Part shown: piece after piece, positions 35,672 through 45,525 of the stretch
Numbering within the stretch: the first letter of the stretch is position 1
How the letters are laid out: each line of letters begins with the position of its first letter
Assembly (NCBI GenBank): GCA_946412245.1
Contig: CAMKGM010000012.1
Coordinates: forward strand, 1 to 64,000
DNA length: 64,000 nt
Origin: an uncultured Bacteroidales bacterium
GTDB taxonomy: Bacteria > Bacteroidota > Bacteroidia > Bacteroidales > Muribaculaceae
Direction: 5' to 3'
The notes under the pieces: generated by a model
Told to the model about the DNA's origin: nothing
What the model saw: the letters and a program-made list of their open reading frames with translations, nothing else
The model's database searches: none
Made by a program: the position numbers and the translations under genes

Positions 35672-37756
35672 ATGATGCATAAGTTGCTATTTATGTTAAC
35701 CGCATTGGTGTTGTCGATAACGGCTTCAGCGATAGAGGTTGAGAACGTTGCCGGCACATTGCGTGATCGTGTTGAAGACACATCAGTAAGCAGCCTGACT
35801 GTGACGGGAGAGATGGATGCCCGCGATTTCAAGTTCATCGCCGACTCGTTGCGACAGCTCACGCAGATTGACTTGAGCGGTGTGAACGTTGTGGCCTATT
35901 ACAACGCTCTGCACCCCGTGTTCACGACGCTGAACGACTATGCCGCGCAGTCAATACCGGCCATGGCATTCTTTGATATGCAGGCGCTCAACCGTGTTGT
36001 GCTGCCGGCTTCGTTGAAGAGCATTGGCATGGCAGCCTTTGCCGCGTGCGGTCAGTTGCAGTCAATTGAACTGCCTGCGAGCGTTGACACCATCGGAGCC
36101 TTTGCCTTCAGCGCTTCGGGCTTGACCTCGGTTGAGGTTCCGGCTTCGGTGCTCTATGTGGGCGAGGGTGCCTTTGCTCAGTGCAAGTCGCTTGAGCAAG
36201 CAACCGTCAGCGCAGCCGTGATTGACAAAGATGCCTTTAAGGCCGACGACGCACTTGCTACCGTGACACTCGGTGCTACTGTCACTTCGCTGGGTGCCGG
36301 TGTGTTCAATGGCTGCTATGCGTTGACAGCAATAGACCTGCCCGAGCAGTCGGCTCTGGCTACGCTGGGCGATGAGGCGTTTATCCGTTCGGGCCTGACA
36401 ACCATGAACTTCAATGGTGCCACTCAGCTGAACAAGGTGGGCGAGTGGGCATTCGCACAGTCGTCACTCACGCAGTTGAGCGTGCCCGCGTGCGTGAACG
36501 AGGTGGGGCAGGGCGCATTCTTCTGCGCGCCATCGCTCACTGCATTGTCGTTGCCCGAAGGCTTGACCGAGGTGCCCGCCTATATGCTTGCCGGCACTCA
36601 GGGCTTGGCGCTTGACTCGCTGGGCGAGGGGGTGACTACAATAGGCGACTATGCATTCTATAATAACAGTCAGGCAACTTCTTTCTATTTGCCATCTACT
36701 GTAACCTATTTGGGTACTAAGGCAATGGCCGGTATGACGGGGTTGCAAAAAATTACGTCAATGGCCACTGATGTACCTCTGTTGGGCGATAGCGTGTGGG
36801 CCGGTGTGAATCAGCCGCTTGTGAAGCTGGGAACAGCCTCAAACGAGGTTGCCGATTTGTATGCCGAAGCCGACCAATGGAAGGAATTCTATATCTTGCA
36901 CGACTATCTGCTGGGCGATGTCAATGAAGACGGTTCGATTGACGTGAACGATGTGACAACTCTCATCAACTACATTTTGGGCAAGAATCCGCCTGTATTC
37001 AATCCTATAGCCGCCAATGTCAATGGCGATGAGGGTATTAACGTGAACGATGTGACTGCGATTATCAATCTCATTCTCAGTGGCGAAACGCCGCACATCC
37101 AAGGAACGAAAGCCGTAATTGTGCGCCCCGTGACCACCGACCACTTGAGCATTGAGCCGTTCAGCGTGAAACCCGGTGAGTGCGTCACGGTACAAGCAAA
37201 ACTTGCTGACACACAGCGCTACATGGCTATGCAGTTTGAGATGGATCTGCCTGAGGGCTTGACACTTGTTGAGGGCGCAATGCGCGCCGGCGAGCGTGCT
37301 CGTTCACACGCCATCGTGTCGCGAATGAATGAGCGCGATAATACTGCGACAGTCATTATCTACTCGCCCGATAACCGACTGATAGATAACGCAGGAGAGA
37401 CGCTGTTTACCTTTGAGTTGCAGGCTGACTACCGTTTGGCCGGCAATGCCGCCATTGAGACTCGTAACACGTTGCTGGTCAATGCCGATAACAACGTTTA
37501 TCAAGGATCGGACGCAGTGACCGCTGTGGGTAACACAACAGGTGTTGACGATATTACCGCCGCAACCGACCGCGTATACGCTCATGCCGGAGTGCTCGTG
37601 ATAGAGAGCGGAGACAATGGCGTAGCACAACTGGTGGCAACCAATGGTGTCTACACCGAGCTGACCGTGGCTGGCGGCCGCAACGAGTATGACGTGGCAA
37701 GCGGTATCTATATTGTGAGACTTAATGGCAAGAGCTACAAGGTGATAGTGAAATAA
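35672..37756 (+). CDS. BspA-type LRR protein with internal dockerin and cohesin-like domain
   Basis: A 694-residue secreted protein with a signal peptide (1-20). Residues about 50-380 are LRR_5/BspA repeats (units like SLKSIGMAAFAACGQLQSIE). Residues 414-472 are two dockerin repeats (GDVNEDGSIDVNDV, ANVNGDEGINVNDV). About 478-610 resembles a cohesin-type beta-sandwich (SVKPGECVTVQAKL, YMAMQFEMDLPEGLTLVEG). The last 80 residues look like a T9SS CTD ([17 protein letters not shown]). The second Met is also a plausible start. A close paralogue follows at 38034. Confidence 0.85.
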   Translation: MMHKLLFMLTALVLSITASAIEVENVAGTLRDRVEDTSVSSLTVTGEMDARDFKFIADSLRQLTQIDLSGVNVVAYYNALHPVFTTLNDYAAQSIPAMAFFDMQALNRVVLPASLKSIGMAAFAACGQLQSIELPASVDTIGAFAFSASGLTSVEVPASVLYVGEGAFAQCKSLEQATVSAAVIDKDAFKADDALATVTLGATVTSLGAGVFNGCYALTAIDLPEQSALATLGDEAFIRSGLTTMNFNGATQLNKVGEWAFAQSSLTQLSVPACVNEVGQGAFFCAPSLTALSLPEGLTEVPAYMLAGTQGLALDSLGEGVTTIGDYAFYNNSQATSFYLPSTVTYLGTKAMAGMTGLQKITSMATDVPLLGDSVWAGVNQPLVKLGTASNEVADLYAEADQWKEFYILHDYLLGDVNEDGSIDVNDVTTLINYILGKNPPVFNPIAANVNGDEGINVNDVTAIINLILSGETPHIQGTKAVIVRPVTTDHLSIEPFSVKPGECVTVQAKLADTQRYMAMQFEMDLPEGLTLVEGAMRAGERARSHAIVSRMNERDNTATVIIYSPDNRLIDNAGETLFTFELQADYRLAGNAAIETRNTLLVNADNNVYQGSDAVTAVGNTTGVDDITAATDRVYAHAGVLVIESGDNGVAQLVATNGVYTELTVAGGRNEYDVASGIYIVRLNGKSYKVIVK

Positions 37757-37838
37757 AAATGGTTCGCATTGAGCTTCTGGAAGTAGCTTAATGCAGTGAC
37801 GCACGAAGTTTAAGAAAGCTAAAAAATACCCATATGAA

Positions 37839-37870
37839 AGGTTCCCGCACTCAAGCGGGAATCTTTTTTT
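37839..37870 (+). terminator. Intrinsic terminator
   Basis: An 8-bp stem (37841-37848 and 37855-37862) is followed by a run of seven T. Confidence 0.8.
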
Positions 37871-37923
37871 GTTTTTTTAGGCTTTTAAGGCAATAAATTG
37901 GGCAATTCTCCGTTTATAATTTA

Positions 37924-37953
37924 ACCACATTCGGCCGAATGACCAATTGGGGC
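37924..37953 (+). repeat. Recurrent intergenic motif, copy 3
   Basis: Reads ACCACATTCGGCCGAATGAC then CAATTGGGGC. It is the most diverged of the four copies and lies in the gap upstream of the LRR gene at 38034. Confidence 0.5.
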
Positions 37954-38033
37954 TAAACTAATATTTCGTTTTTATATAGTGAGAATAATTTTTTTTGACT
38001 AAATTTGTAAACTAAAAAAAGAAACATATCGAT

Positions 38034-39878
38034 ATGCGTAAACTTCATTTCTTATTCATCGTGTTGCTGTGTGCTGTGTCAGTGCGTGCTGCTGACGTGA
38101 CTACGACAGCGGGAAAGCTGTCGAGCAAAGTGACCGACCTCAACGTTACCTCGCTCAAAATTAACGGAACACTCGATGCCCGTGACTTTATGTTTATTTC
38201 TGATAAACTGGAGAAACTGACTCAAATTGACCTCTCAGGAGCTAGCATCGTGGCCTACGACGGCGTTCATGATGCCCTGGTGAACGGCCAAGTCTATTTC
38301 CCTGCCGACGAGATTCCCCAGGTATCGTTCTTCGGTAAGAAACTGACGAGCGTAACACTGCCATCGTCGCTCAAGAGCATCGGCTTTGCGGCTTTTGCCG
38401 GTTGCACCCAGCTGAAGACAATCAATTTGCCGTCTAAGTTGGCTCTGATTGGCTCTTATGCCTTCAGTGGTTCTGGATTGCAGTCGGTGAAGACGGGTAC
38501 CGCACTGAAAACGGTGGGACCGGGCGCGTTTTCGCGTTGCGTTTCGCTCACGACTGTCGACATTCAGCCGGCGGTTATCGACAACTTCGCTTTTCTGGGT
38601 TGCACTGCCTTGACTTCGGTTACAATCGGTGCGGCGATAGAGCGAGTGGGCATTAGCGCATTCAATGGTTGCTCCGCTCTTAATTATATTCAGATGAGGA
38701 GTCCCGCGAAGCTCCAGTGCATCGATGCCGAGGCATTTGTGTTGTCTGGGCTCCAAGAGTTTAATATGCTATCCATGAAGTCGCTTCAGCAAATAGGCGA
38801 CTATGCCTTCCTGAACTTGAAGGAAATCAGGTCTCTTACCATTCCGGCCGATGTGTCCTACATCGGAACGCGTGCCATGATGGGAATGAAGGGGTTGCAG
38901 ACGATAGTGGCAAAACCTACCACACCTCCCGCACTTGGCGAAGCCGTGTGGCAGGATGTGAATCAGCAAGATGTGGAGTTGCTGGTGAAAAACATAGATG
39001 ACTACCGCGCTGCGGCCCAGTGGAGAGATTTCATGATCTATGAAGCAATGTTGCTGGGTGACGTGAACGGTGATGGTGTGGTGAACGTGAGCGACGTGAC
39101 TGCACTGATTAACCACATTTTGGGAATCCCCGATACATTTGTTGAAAAAGCCGCCGACGTGTTGGGCGATGGCCGCATTAATGTGAGCGACGTGACCGCA
39201 CTGGTCAACCTGATTTTGAGCGGCACCGAGGTTGTGATCAGACGAGCCGGTGTTGTGACTACCGACGACATTGTGACCATTGACAACTTTGCCATAGCAC
39301 CTGATCAGGTGAAGACCGTGGAACTGAAACTTAGTAACCAAACTGAATATGCTGCCATGCAGTGCGATGTGATTCTGCCTCCGGGACTGACTATCGTGAG
39401 CACTGATATGAGCAAGACAAGCCGCACCGCTGAGCATGTGATTGTCTCGAAACTCAACGACAACGCTTGCCGCATCATGGCCTACTCAATGAATAATGAT
39501 GTGATGAGCGGGCATGAAGGCCCCGTGCTTCGTCTGCAGGTTCGCGGCTCGCAAGAGTTGGCAACTGATGCCGAGATTGTGATTGACAACGTGATATTTG
39601 CCACCGACCGTTCTAAGACGTTCTACGCTCCGGCAACAACCACACGAGTGAGCAATGCGACCGGCATTGACGACATGATGGCTGATAATGACCGTGTGTA
39701 TGCCCGTGGCTCAATGCTCGTGATAGAGACTTCGCACGGTGGCGTGGCTCAACTGGTTCAAATGAACGGCATGGTGCAAGACCTGCAGGTGAGCGAAGGC
39801 CATAACGAGTTTGAAGTGCCGAGCGGCTTCGTGATTGTTCGCTTGAACGGCAAGAGCTATAAACTCGCTGTGAAATAA
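38034..39878 (+). CDS. BspA-type LRR protein with internal dockerin and cohesin-like domain, paralogue
   Basis: A 614-residue paralogue of the upstream product in the same order: signal peptide (1-20), LRR_5 repeats to about 320, dockerin repeats at 341-395 ([28 protein letters not shown]), a cohesin-like part at about 400-530 ([27 protein letters not shown]) and a T9SS-CTD-like end ([18 protein letters not shown]). In the second dockerin loop Asn is replaced by Leu (ADVLGDG). The TAAATTTG box at 38000-38007 is a likely -7 element. trmB starts 18 nt after it. Confidence 0.85.
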   Translation: MRKLHFLFIVLLCAVSVRAADVTTTAGKLSSKVTDLNVTSLKINGTLDARDFMFISDKLEKLTQIDLSGASIVAYDGVHDALVNGQVYFPADEIPQVSFFGKKLTSVTLPSSLKSIGFAAFAGCTQLKTINLPSKLALIGSYAFSGSGLQSVKTGTALKTVGPGAFSRCVSLTTVDIQPAVIDNFAFLGCTALTSVTIGAAIERVGISAFNGCSALNYIQMRSPAKLQCIDAEAFVLSGLQEFNMLSMKSLQQIGDYAFLNLKEIRSLTIPADVSYIGTRAMMGMKGLQTIVAKPTTPPALGEAVWQDVNQQDVELLVKNIDDYRAAAQWRDFMIYEAMLLGDVNGDGVVNVSDVTALINHILGIPDTFVEKAADVLGDGRINVSDVTALVNLILSGTEVVIRRAGVVTTDDIVTIDNFAIAPDQVKTVELKLSNQTEYAAMQCDVILPPGLTIVSTDMSKTSRTAEHVIVSKLNDNACRIMAYSMNNDVMSGHEGPVLRLQVRGSQELATDAEIVIDNVIFATDRSKTFYAPATTTRVSNATGIDDMMADNDRVYARGSMLVIETSHGGVAQLVQMNGMVQDLQVSEGHNEFEVPSGFVIVRLNGKSYKLAVK

Positions 39879-39895
39879 CTTGTCACGATAGACTC

Positions 39896-40672
39896 ATGGG
39901 AAAGAATAAGCTGAAAAAATTTGCCGACATGGAGACATTCGGCTGCGTCTATCAATACCCGTGGAGTGTCCTGGAGTCAGGCGGTTGCCCCATGAAGGGC
40001 CGGTGGAATGCCGATTGTTTTCATAACGACCATGGCATTGTGCTTGAGCTGGGCTGCGGCAAGGGCGAGTATGCCGTGGGTTTGAGTCAGCGTTTCCCCG
40101 AGAAGAATTATATAGGCATCGACATCAAGGGCGCTCGAATGTGGACCGGGGCCAAGATGGTTGAGCGTCAGCAATTGAAGAATGTGACGTTCTTGCGCAC
40201 GAGCATCGAGCTGATTGACCGCATGTTTGACGCTGATGAGGTGTCGGAGATTTGGATAACCTTCCCCGACCCGCAAATGAAGAAGGTGAACAAGCGATTA
40301 ACCTCTACTCGGTTCCTGAACAACTATCGGAAGGTGCTCAAGGACGGCGGCATCGTGCATCTGAAGACCGACAGCCCCTTCCTCTACACCTATACCCGAG
40401 AATTGATTAGGGTCAACAATCTGCCGTTGGAAATTGACACCGACGACCTCTATGGGTCAGGTTGTGCCGACGACATACTTGAGATAAAGACTCACTACGA
40501 GAAGCAGTGGCTCTCGCGGGGCTTGACCATCAAGTACTTGAAGTTCCGCTTGCCGCATGATGGTGAGCTGGTGGAGCCTGATATTGAGATAGAGCCTGAC
40601 ACCTATCGCAGTTATGGCCGAGGCGAAATTCAGATGCCTCAACTGATGAAAGACAATGAATTAAACAACTAA
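39896..40672 (+). CDS. trmB: tRNA (guanine-N7-)-methyltransferase
   Basis: It uses SAM to methylate G46 in the tRNA variable loop. The 258-residue protein has the SAM motif [13 protein letters not shown], the acidic [10 protein letters not shown], and the TrmB-specific [10 protein letters not shown] with VHLKTDS. It is slightly longer than E. coli TrmB. It may be cotranscribed with the LRR gene upstream and with the Mrp ATPase gene 18 nt downstream. Confidence 0.93.
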   Translation: MGKNKLKKFADMETFGCVYQYPWSVLESGGCPMKGRWNADCFHNDHGIVLELGCGKGEYAVGLSQRFPEKNYIGIDIKGARMWTGAKMVERQQLKNVTFLRTSIELIDRMFDADEVSEIWITFPDPQMKKVNKRLTSTRFLNNYRKVLKDGGIVHLKTDSPFLYTYTRELIRVNNLPLEIDTDDLYGSGCADDILEIKTHYEKQWLSRGLTIKYLKFRLPHDGELVEPDIEIEPDTYRSYGRGEIQMPQLMKDNELNN

Positions 40673-40689
40673 TTAATACCTGAACAAAC

Positions 40690-41790
40690 ATGACACTGTA
40701 TCCGAAATTGATTATTGACGCCCTGAGCAATGTGCGTTATCCCGGAACCGGAAAGAACATCGTGGAGATGGGAATGGTGGCCGACGATATGCGCATTGAC
40801 GGTAACAAGGTATCGTTCTCAATTATATTTGAGAAACCTACCGACCCGTTTATTAAATCGGTAATCAAGGCTGCCGAGGTGGCCGTGAATACCTATGTGG
40901 GCGAGGAGGTTGAGATTAAAGGCAATATTACTCCCGTGACGCTCAAGGCCGAGGAGAAACCGTTGCCACCACTACCCGGTGTGAAGAACATCATTGGCGT
41001 CTCGTCGGGCAAAGGCGGCGTGGGCAAGTCGACTGTGGCGGTCAACCTGGCTGTGGCTCTTGCCATGCAAGGCTATCGCGTAGGTCTGCTCGATGCCGAC
41101 ATCTTCGGCCCCTCAATGCCCAAGATGTTGGGTCTGGAAGACGAGCAGCTCTATATGCGTGAAGTGGATGGGCGCAACCTCATTGTGCCTGCCGAGAAAT
41201 TTGGCGTGAAGATGCTGTCAATAGGTTTTGTGGTCGATAAGGACAAGGCCGTGCTGTGGCGTGGTGCCATGGCAAGTAATGCCCTGAAGCAGTTGATTAT
41301 GGACGCTGACTGGGGCGAACTTGACTACTTTATCATCGACATGCCTCCCGGCACAAGCGACATTCACCTGACGCTGGTGCAGACCTTGGCCATTACCGGA
41401 GCCGTCGTTGTGACTACGCCGCAACAGGTGGCACTCGCCGATGCGCGCAAGGGTGTGAGCATGTTCCTGGGTGAGCATGTGAATGTTCCTGTGCTGGGCA
41501 TTGTGGAGAATATGTCGTGGTTCACGCCCGCATCGCACCCTGATGAGCAGTACTACATCTTCGGAAAAGACGGCGGCAAGGAACTTGCCGAGAAACTGAA
41601 CGTGCGTCTGCTGGGCCAGATACCGCTGGTGGCGAGCATTTGCCAGAGCGGTGACGATGGTGTGCCGGTAGTGATGCAAAACTCGGTGTCGGGCGTGGCA
41701 TTTAATCGTTTGGCTAATGCCGTGGTTACCGCACTCGACGAGCGCAATGCAACCCTGCCCCCGACCGAAAGGGTTATAACTCATTCGTAA
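40690..41790 (+). CDS. Mrp/ApbC-type iron-sulfur carrier ATPase
   Basis: A 366-residue cytoplasmic P-loop ATPase of the Mrp/ApbC/NBP35 group, which carries or delivers Fe-S clusters. The first 90 residues are a DUF59/MIP18-like domain. The deviant Walker A GVSSGKGGVGKST is at about 102-115; GLLDADIFGPSMPKML and FIIDMPPGTSD follow. The C-terminal CxxC of many Mrp proteins is not evident. It follows trmB by 18 nt and precedes the M48 gene by 31 nt. Confidence 0.9.
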   Translation: MTLYPKLIIDALSNVRYPGTGKNIVEMGMVADDMRIDGNKVSFSIIFEKPTDPFIKSVIKAAEVAVNTYVGEEVEIKGNITPVTLKAEEKPLPPLPGVKNIIGVSSGKGGVGKSTVAVNLAVALAMQGYRVGLLDADIFGPSMPKMLGLEDEQLYMREVDGRNLIVPAEKFGVKMLSIGFVVDKDKAVLWRGAMASNALKQLIMDADWGELDYFIIDMPPGTSDIHLTLVQTLAITGAVVVTTPQQVALADARKGVSMFLGEHVNVPVLGIVENMSWFTPASHPDEQYYIFGKDGGKELAEKLNVRLLGQIPLVASICQSGDDGVPVVMQNSVSGVAFNRLANAVVTALDERNATLPPTERVITHS

Positions 41791-41820
41791 ATAAGTTTAA
41801 TTACTAAATACTAACGACTT

Positions 41821-42630
41821 ATGAAAAATAATCTACTATTTCTACTTCTGTTTGCGCTGCTGCTCACAAGCTGCGGTTCAGTGCCCATCACTGGTCGCAA
41901 ACAGCTGAACCTGGTCTCAGACAGCGAGGTGCTGCAAGCCAGTCTCACGCAGTATGCCAGCTTCATGAAGTCGGCTAAAATTTCTACTGCAAAAGTGCAG
42001 AGCGAACAAGTGACTCGTGTAGGCCGTAAGATTGCGGCTGCCACCGAGGCCTATTTGAATGCCAACGGCATGAGCAACGAGGTGAAGAACTTCCAGTGGG
42101 AGTTCAATTTGGTGAAGGATGACCAAATTAATGCCTTCTGTATGCCCGGCGGCAAAATCGTGGTCTACGAGGGTATTATGAAACTCATCTCGAGCGACGA
42201 TGAACTCGCTACCGTGCTTGGTCACGAGGTGGCTCACGCGGTTGCTAAGCACAGCAATGAACGTATGAGCCAGCAGATGCTCGCTCAGTATGGCGGACAG
42301 GTCTTGGGCGGCATTCTGCAAGGTGCCAGCGCTCAGACTCAGCAAATTGCACAGCAAGTCTATGGTCTTGGTGCCAATGTGGGCGTGATGCTTCCCTTCT
42401 CGCGCAAGCATGAGATGGAGGCCGATGATATGGGACTCGTGCTCATGTCAATTGCCGGCTATAACCCCGATGCCACCATTAACTTCTGGAAGAAGATGTC
42501 GGCTAGTTCCGGAAATTCGGGCAAAAGCGACATTATGAGCACGCACCCCAGCGATTCAAAGCGCATCGCCAACCTGCAAAAACAGATTCCCATTGTGAAG
42601 CAAAAATACGCTTCCTACATCGGCAAGTGA
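41821..42630 (+). CDS. M48-family metallopeptidase lipoprotein
   Basis: A 269-residue periplasmic zinc protease of the M48 type (related to BepA/LoiP, which maintain outer-membrane proteins). It has a lipoprotein signal with the lipobox LTSC (Cys19), the zinc motif HEVAH (135-139) with the third ligand in the EMEADDMG glutamate, and a final SDIMSTHPSDSKRIANLQ typical of the family. It is third after trmB and the Mrp gene and is followed by a terminator. Confidence 0.92.
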   Translation: MKNNLLFLLLFALLLTSCGSVPITGRKQLNLVSDSEVLQASLTQYASFMKSAKISTAKVQSEQVTRVGRKIAAATEAYLNANGMSNEVKNFQWEFNLVKDDQINAFCMPGGKIVVYEGIMKLISSDDELATVLGHEVAHAVAKHSNERMSQQMLAQYGGQVLGGILQGASAQTQQIAQQVYGLGANVGVMLPFSRKHEMEADDMGLVLMSIAGYNPDATINFWKKMSASSGNSGKSDIMSTHPSDSKRIANLQKQIPIVKQKYASYIGK

Positions 42631-42658
42631 TTGCCAGCAGGTGACACCTTATAATAAA

Positions 42659-42697
42659 AGAGGAGCTCGCATCATGTGAGCTCCTCTCATTTTTTTT
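42659..42697 (+). terminator. Intrinsic terminator
   Basis: A 10-bp stem (42659-42668 and 42678-42687) followed by a run of eight T. The remaining gap to 42940 holds one promoter and nothing else evident. Confidence 0.85.
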
Positions 42698-42707
42698 GTG
42701 CCGTTAC

Positions 42708-42738
42708 TTGGTTAGATGGTTGAAAATGTGTAAATTTG
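42708..42738 (+). promoter_or_regulatory. Promoter upstream of the DUF285 LRR gene
   Basis: TTG (42708-42710), 20-nt spacer, TAAATTTG (42731-42738). The start codon at 42940 is about 195 nt downstream, so the mRNA would have a long leader. Confidence 0.7.
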
Positions 42739-42939
42739 CAATAATTCCTATGGCAAACTACAAAACAACAGCCATCACGGAAAGATAAATGTTGATGGAA
42801 GCGTTTCTGGATTTCCTGAACAACTCTCCACGCTTTCATAATTTAATTGCTATAAAAAACTAGCCTGACTTTTGGAGAGCAAGAATGGGCAAAGAATGAA
42901 AAACCACAGCTGACTAATAACATTAAACAAAATAACGAA

Positions 42940-44055
42940 ATGAAAAAACTATTGTTTATAATCGTGGCGATGGCAGCCTGTGTGACCGCATGGGCTGCCG
43001 AGGGCTATGCGATCTACACCAGCAGCAATGCTACCCTCACTTTTTATTACGGAACCCGTCCCTCGGGTGCTTATGCCTTGAATTCAGATTTAGAACGCCC
43101 TGCTTGGCATGGTGACGGCACTTGCAATCAGGTGGAGCGTGTTGTATTCGACCCGTCGTTTGCTCAGGCTCGCCCCACCAGCACCGCTTACTGGTTTTAT
43201 GAGATGAGAAAACTCACCAGCATCACAGGCCTGAATTATCTCAAGACCGATAATGTGACCACGATGAGATTCATGTTCGGCTACTGCAAAAAACTCAGTA
43301 GCATAGATCTGAGCCATTTCAATACTTCGAAAGTGACCGATTTCATCGGTGTATTCTACGAGTGTAGGGAGTTGAAAAGCCTCGATGTGAGCCATTTGAA
43401 CACCAGCCAGGCTACCGACATGAGCAGCCTGTTCTCTTGTTGCAGCGGCCTCCAGACTCTCGATCTGAGCCGTTTTAACACCAGCAAGGTGACTAACATG
43501 AAAATGATGTTCTATGATTGCAGCAGTCTCACGAAGCTGAGTCTGAGAAACTTCAACACGGCTAATGTCACTTCGATGTATTACATGTTCTATTTGTGTG
43601 AGAATTTGCAAACGCTCGACCTGAGCAGTTTCAACACCGCCAAGGTGACCGATATGCGCTGCATGTTTGAGTCTTGCGAGCATCTCGCCGTCGTCTTTGT
43701 AGGCGGAAAATGGAGCACCGCAGCGGTGACCACCGAAAAATCTGAGTATATGTTTGGCGATTGTTATAACATTATGGGCTATATGGGCACCACTTATGAT
43801 GAGAATCATATCGACAAAGCCTATGCCCACATCGATGGTGGCAGTTCCGATCCGGGCTACTTCTCGTGGATAAGGTATGTCTATGGCGATGTGAACGGCG
43901 ACGGCTTTGTGAATGTGAGCGATGTGACCGCCCTCGTCAACATGTTATTAGGAACCATCCCTGCCGACCTGTTACTCGCCGATGTGAACAATGACGGCGA
44001 CATGAATGTGAGCGATGTGACCACCCTTGTCAATATCTTACTGGGCACTAACTGA
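42940..44055 (+). CDS. DUF285-type LRR surface protein with dockerin
   Basis: A 371-residue secreted protein with a signal peptide (about 1-20). Residues 95-260 hold about seven DUF285 (BspA family, PF03382) repeats of 24 residues, each with an F-[DN]-T-S-K-V-T-D-M core, such as SSLTKLSLRNFNTANVTSMY. Residues 316-371 are two dockerin repeats (GDVNGDGFVNVSDV, ADVNNDGDMNVSDV) ending the protein. There is no T9SS CTD. This repeat type differs from the LRR_5 type in the neighbouring genes. A terminator follows. Confidence 0.88.
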   Translation: MKKLLFIIVAMAACVTAWAAEGYAIYTSSNATLTFYYGTRPSGAYALNSDLERPAWHGDGTCNQVERVVFDPSFAQARPTSTAYWFYEMRKLTSITGLNYLKTDNVTTMRFMFGYCKKLSSIDLSHFNTSKVTDFIGVFYECRELKSLDVSHLNTSQATDMSSLFSCCSGLQTLDLSRFNTSKVTNMKMMFYDCSSLTKLSLRNFNTANVTSMYYMFYLCENLQTLDLSSFNTAKVTDMRCMFESCEHLAVVFVGGKWSTAAVTTEKSEYMFGDCYNIMGYMGTTYDENHIDKAYAHIDGGSSDPGYFSWIRYVYGDVNGDGFVNVSDVTALVNMLLGTIPADLLLADVNNDGDMNVSDVTTLVNILLGTN

Positions 44056-44090
44056 TAGCTTAAAGATAAACTGGGTTAAATACAAAAGCT

Positions 44091-44125
44091 AGAGGGCATG
44101 CCGTTATGGTATGCCCTCTTGTTTT
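44091..44125 (+). terminator. Intrinsic terminator
   Basis: A 9-bp stem (44091-44099 and 44111-44119) with a short T-rich end. Confidence 0.8.
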
Positions 44126-44242
44126 GAGGAAATATGCATAGTGGGATTTTTAAAGGAAATTGGGATTAGTCTCATATTAGTGGGACTCTAAGTCAAGTCT
44201 CCGACTTGTCTCGTGGCGCGATTGGTCAAGTGTGGCTTCGAC

Positions 44243-44268
44243 TTTAACCCAAATCGGTCATTAGGATC
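44243..44268 (-). repeat. Recurrent intergenic motif, copy 4
   Basis: On the minus strand it reads CCTAATGACCGATTTGGG and then TTAAA. It lies at the entry to the hairpin mosaic, 188 nt beyond the DUF285 gene. Confidence 0.6.
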
Positions 44269-44299
44269 CTTGTCCCCACTTTTTTGCAACTGAAGAGAG

Positions 44300-45350
44300 C
44301 ATCCAACGAAAAATGCCTCTGCGAGGCACTTCTTTCACTAACCGAAGCCCGCCAGGCTGAATTGGCGCCTTTCTCGCCCGACAGGGCGGTGTGCGATGCC
44401 GTCAGGCAAAAGACCTCGCAGAGGTCTACCTTTCAGCAACCGAAGCTCGACGGAGCGAGCAGCATAAGTCAGCCGTTAGGCCGGTGTGCGTCCAGTGAGC
44501 GTCCGTCAAACCCCACCATGATGTGGCGCTAGCCACGAATGGTGGGGGGTAGGAGATGCCACCCGGATGCGTTCCTCGACGAGGAACACCTTTCACTAAC
44601 CGAAGCCCGCCAGGCAGAATGGCAGCTCTCTCGCCCGCGAGGGCGAGCATTTGAGTACCCCTCAGTACCGTGTTGAGCTGACGAGCATCGCGAGGAGGTG
44701 AAACGCGGCACTGGGGGCAAAGAGCCCCCTCCCCACGTCGCCGGAGGCGACCCCTTATAACTATCCCCACGTTTCACCGCGCACGTTGTTCTTGCAGTAC
44801 AAGGCTGTGCCTTGTATCACCACCTCAAAAAAATAGCCGGCGTCAGCCAGCTTTGCCTGCCCCCCAGCAAAAGACCTCGCAGAGGTCTACCTTTCAGCAA
44901 CCGAAGCCCGCCAGAGCGAGCAGCATAAGTCGACCGCCAGGCCGGTGTGCGCCCAGCGAGCCTCCGTCAAACCCCACCATTCGTAGCCCCATCTGGGGCG
45001 ACAGATAATAATTAAGAGAAATTTGTTCTTGGATTCTGTTGGATTTCCCGCCGTTAGGCGGCACTAGACACTACTACCTGAGTTTTGCCACACACCCACA
45101 CCTACGCATACGTCGCCGGAGGCGACCCCCCCAAAAAAAACGGCTTCAGTCCAGCGTTGAGGAAGATTTTGCAGACTTCGCTACCAGTCCACTCCACCAC
45201 GTGACCTCGCAGAGGTCGGGCGGGTCGAAGACCCGACTTCAAGGTTAAGACCATGCCAGCACCTCGCAGAGGTGCGCAGCTTGGTCCCAGAGGCATCCAA
45301 CCAAAAAGTGCCTCGCAGAGGAACTTCAGCACCCACATCTCGTTAAAGCA
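44300..45350. repeat. GC-rich hairpin mosaic, left copy
   Basis: About 1 kb with no credible gene. It is a patchwork of short inverted repeats with 3- or 4-nt loops: TGCCTCTGCGAGGCA (44314), AGACCTCGCAGAGGTCT (44411 and 44874), GTTCCTCGACGAGGAAC (about 44571), GTCGCCGGAGGCGAC (44737 and 45112), CAAGGCTGTGCCTTG (about 44800), and CGGGTCGAAGACCCG (about 45221). Between them lie conserved words such as CTTTCAGCAACCGAAGC. The stretch 44508-44755 is nearly the same as 49259-49505 in direct orientation. Nothing else was seen between 44056 and 45525 except the terminator, motif copy 4 and the promoter. Confidence 0.75.
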
Positions 45351-45445
45351 CCGCTTTTTTAGCGCGATGCTCAATCATTATTAATCAATTTTAAGCCCAA
45401 AGCCCGTCAAAATATCCGTATTAATCAGAATAATCCCTGGTTTTC

Positions 45446-45476
45446 TTGCTTTTCCACACATTATTCGTTATTTTTG
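45446..45476 (+). promoter_or_regulatory. Promoter of the large bspA-like gene
   Basis: TTG (45446-45448), 20-nt spacer, TATTTTTG (45469-45476), 49 nt before the start codon at 45526. Confidence 0.75.
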
Positions 45477-45525
45477 TACATATAATCCACTTTTGCGACA
45501 ATAATCCACTAAAACATAAACCAAT

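Noticed and set aside
44284-45374. Short frames in the hairpin mosaic, both strands
   Set aside because: The copies differ by indels that break any frame, while hairpins are kept; the translations look like random Pro/Arg/Ser-rich text.
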